NCBI RefSeq assembly: GCF_036499745.1
Contig: NZ_DASYDG010000009.1
Location: 6,643 to 70,642 of the forward strand
Source: Pinirhizobacter sp036499745
Lineage (GTDB): Bacteria; Pseudomonadota; Gammaproteobacteria; Xanthomonadales; Rhodanobacteraceae
Reading direction: 5' to 3'
Length of the DNA stretch: 64,000 nucleotides
In this document: positions 63,119 through 64,000 of the stretch, one piece after another
How the letters are laid out: every line of letters begins with the position of its first letter
Numbering within the stretch: the first letter of the stretch is position 1
The notes under the pieces: model-generated
The model's input: only the letters and a program-made list of their open reading frames with translations
What the model was told of the DNA's origin: nothing
Databases searched by the model: none
Made by a program: the position numbers and the translations under genes

Positions 63119-63316
63119 ATGAGCCAGAGCAGCACCGATTCCCGCCCCTTGCGCAAATGGATGTGCGTCGTCTGCGGCTTCATCTACGACGAGGCCGAAG
63201 GACTCCCCGACGAAGGCCTGGAGCCCGGCACCCGGTGGGAAGACATCCCCGACACCTGGACCTGCCCGGACTGCGGCGTCACCAAAGATGACTTCGAAAT
63301 GGTGGAATTCGACTAA
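63119..63316 (+). CDS. Rubredoxin
   Basis: A 65-residue iron protein carrying electrons. The Fe(Cys)4 pairs are CVVCGF and CPDCGV, with the hallmark DEAEGLPDEGLEPGTRWEDIPDTW between. Start ATG 63119 (MSQSSTD) is preferred by family length; ATG 63086 is in frame upstream. No strong ribosome site is visible. Divergent from thiE. Confidence 0.95.
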   Translation: MSQSSTDSRPLRKWMCVVCGFIYDEAEGLPDEGLEPGTRWEDIPDTWTCPDCGVTKDDFEMVEFD

Positions 63317-63433
63317 TCAGGCGTCCTTTTTACGTTTGTCATAGTTTTTCCTCATAACTTCCTCACCCGCGCTTCTTCAGGATGGTCACATCGATACCGT
63401 GGCCCTCCGGCCGCGGCGACAGGGAGATCGAAG

Positions 63434-63598
63434 ATGCAGCGTTTCGTACCGTTCGAAGACCAGTGGGAACAGCTCGGCCAGGCGGCCGAATCAGGCCTGA
63501 TTCCCTTCCAGCTTGGACTGCCCTGCGCACACCAGCTGGCCTGTAACGAAGTGGAGTTCGAAATACTGCCGAACGAGCCCATGGTGGCCGTCGGCTAG
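63434..63598 (+). CDS. 54-residue hypothetical protein
   Basis: Reads MQRFVPFEDQWEQLGQAAES and ends NEPMVAVG, with two Cys (PCAHQLAC). AGGGAGATC before ATG 63434 is a good ribosome site. Codons are GC-rich at third positions, as in neighbours. No family was recognised and there is no signal or membrane segment. Confidence 0.6.
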   Translation: MQRFVPFEDQWEQLGQAAESGLIPFQLGLPCAHQLACNEVEFEILPNEPMVAVG

Positions 63599-63845
63599 GC
63601 ACCTGCTTTAGCGATCGCGAATCAAAGCGGCGCCCTGCAACGGGGCGCCGCCGGCAGCCTTTCGGGATTTGCCGGAAAAGTGCTTGTTTTGCAGGGTTTG
63701 CGACGTGATGTGAAAAATTTCCGTCACAGGCTCTTCCCACCCGGCACACGCCGCGCTATTCTTCTCCTCCGCCGCGACGAAAGCCCTCCGCTGCGGACCT
63801 TCCTTATGTCATCCAACACCCCGAAATAAAGCTTCACAAAGGGTG
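63599..63845. other. Intergenic region before the rRNA promoter
   Basis: No gene is seen. GGCGCCCTGCAACGGGGCGCC (63631-63651) can fold into a hairpin just after the 54-residue ORF and may end its transcript. The rest is moderately AT-rich up to the rRNA promoter. Confidence 0.5.
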
Positions 63846-64000
63846 TTGACGGACTTCGAAAGCGATGTAGAATGGGCGGCTCACCTCGGACGAAACGTCC
63901 TGAGGGAATCGGCAAAAAAGCCGGTTCGGCGATACCGATCTTTGACAGTGTGCGCAGGTGAATTGTGTGGGCGTCTTGCCTGGATACGTAGCGTGTCCAA
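63846..64000 (+). promoter_or_regulatory. rRNA operon promoter and leader (operon continues past window)
   Basis: TTGACG (63846-63851), a 16-nt spacer and TAGAAT (63868-63873), with a GC-rich discriminator GGGCGGC, is a stable-RNA-type promoter. Downstream, CGGCAAAAAAGCCG forms a small hairpin, and GATCTTTGACAGTGTGCGCA resembles the leader before 16S rRNA in xanthomonads. The 16S gene itself would lie beyond base 64000. Confidence 0.72.

Overview
The window looks like a chromosomal segment from a high-GC gammaproteobacterium of the Xanthomonadales/Lysobacterales, most likely Rhodanobacteraceae (Luteibacter/Dyella-like). The reasons are a xanthomonad-style RhlB with a long basic tail, a pyrophosphate-type phosphofructokinase, a LID-less adenylate kinase, a Grx4-type glutaredoxin-rhodanese fusion and a run of large Oar-like TonB-dependent receptors (TBDRs). 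This placement is an inference from protein character; no 16S gene is inside the window. An rRNA-type promoter and leader begin at the right edge.

Layout. 1-4.3 kb: rho (3' end outside the window) and trxA on the minus strand, divergent from rhlB. 4.4-8.7 kb: ftsE-ftsX, a two-receiver regulator, ung, and rpoH behind a perfect CIRCE operator. 8.7-16.7 kb: a two-component system followed by an RND pump, membrane fusion protein and outer-membrane factor. 16.7-29.6 kb: tal, priA (with a DnaA-box cluster upstream), a DUF3667 membrane protein, a MATE pump, sppA, an ABC ATPase plus lipoprotein, an SDR, degV plus a DUF4124 protein, and amn. 29.6-34.3 kb: an AT-richer accessory block of four unrecognised genes that share repeated helical modules. 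34.4-47.5 kb: three paralogous ~1027-residue TBDRs and a fourth, different one, all on the minus strand. 47.6-53.8 kb: grxD-rhodanese fusion, EF-hand protein, folE, a REP-type repeat cluster, rmuC, topoisomerase IB and pfp. 54-57.5 kb: adk, mpl, a LON-domain protein and an SDR. 57.7-59.0 kb: a sigma-54 activator without a sensor domain, convergent with a tiny ORF behind a near-consensus sigma-54 promoter. 59.2-63.6 kb: an ArgD/AstC-type aminotransferase, HAD-hemL-thiE, rubredoxin and a 54-residue ORF.

Three signals stand out most. (1) The three Oar-like TBDR mRNAs share a leader with a hairpin whose loop carries GGGGAG, then a CANGGANG element about 30 nt before the start, then a G-rich Shine-Dalgarno. 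Their 3' UTRs share two hairpins separated by a C-rich linker; the linker of the first gene is complementary over 10 nt to the leader loop of the second. This resembles RsmA/CsrA control and/or a C-rich sRNA circuit. (2) The four-gene island encodes disordered, Ser/Pro-rich proteins with shared repeats, possibly secreted effectors. (3) The sigma-54 micro-ORF lies beside an orphan enhancer-binding protein.

Most of the rest is conserved housekeeping. Long open frames antisense to real genes are common here because of GC-rich third positions, and they are not annotated.
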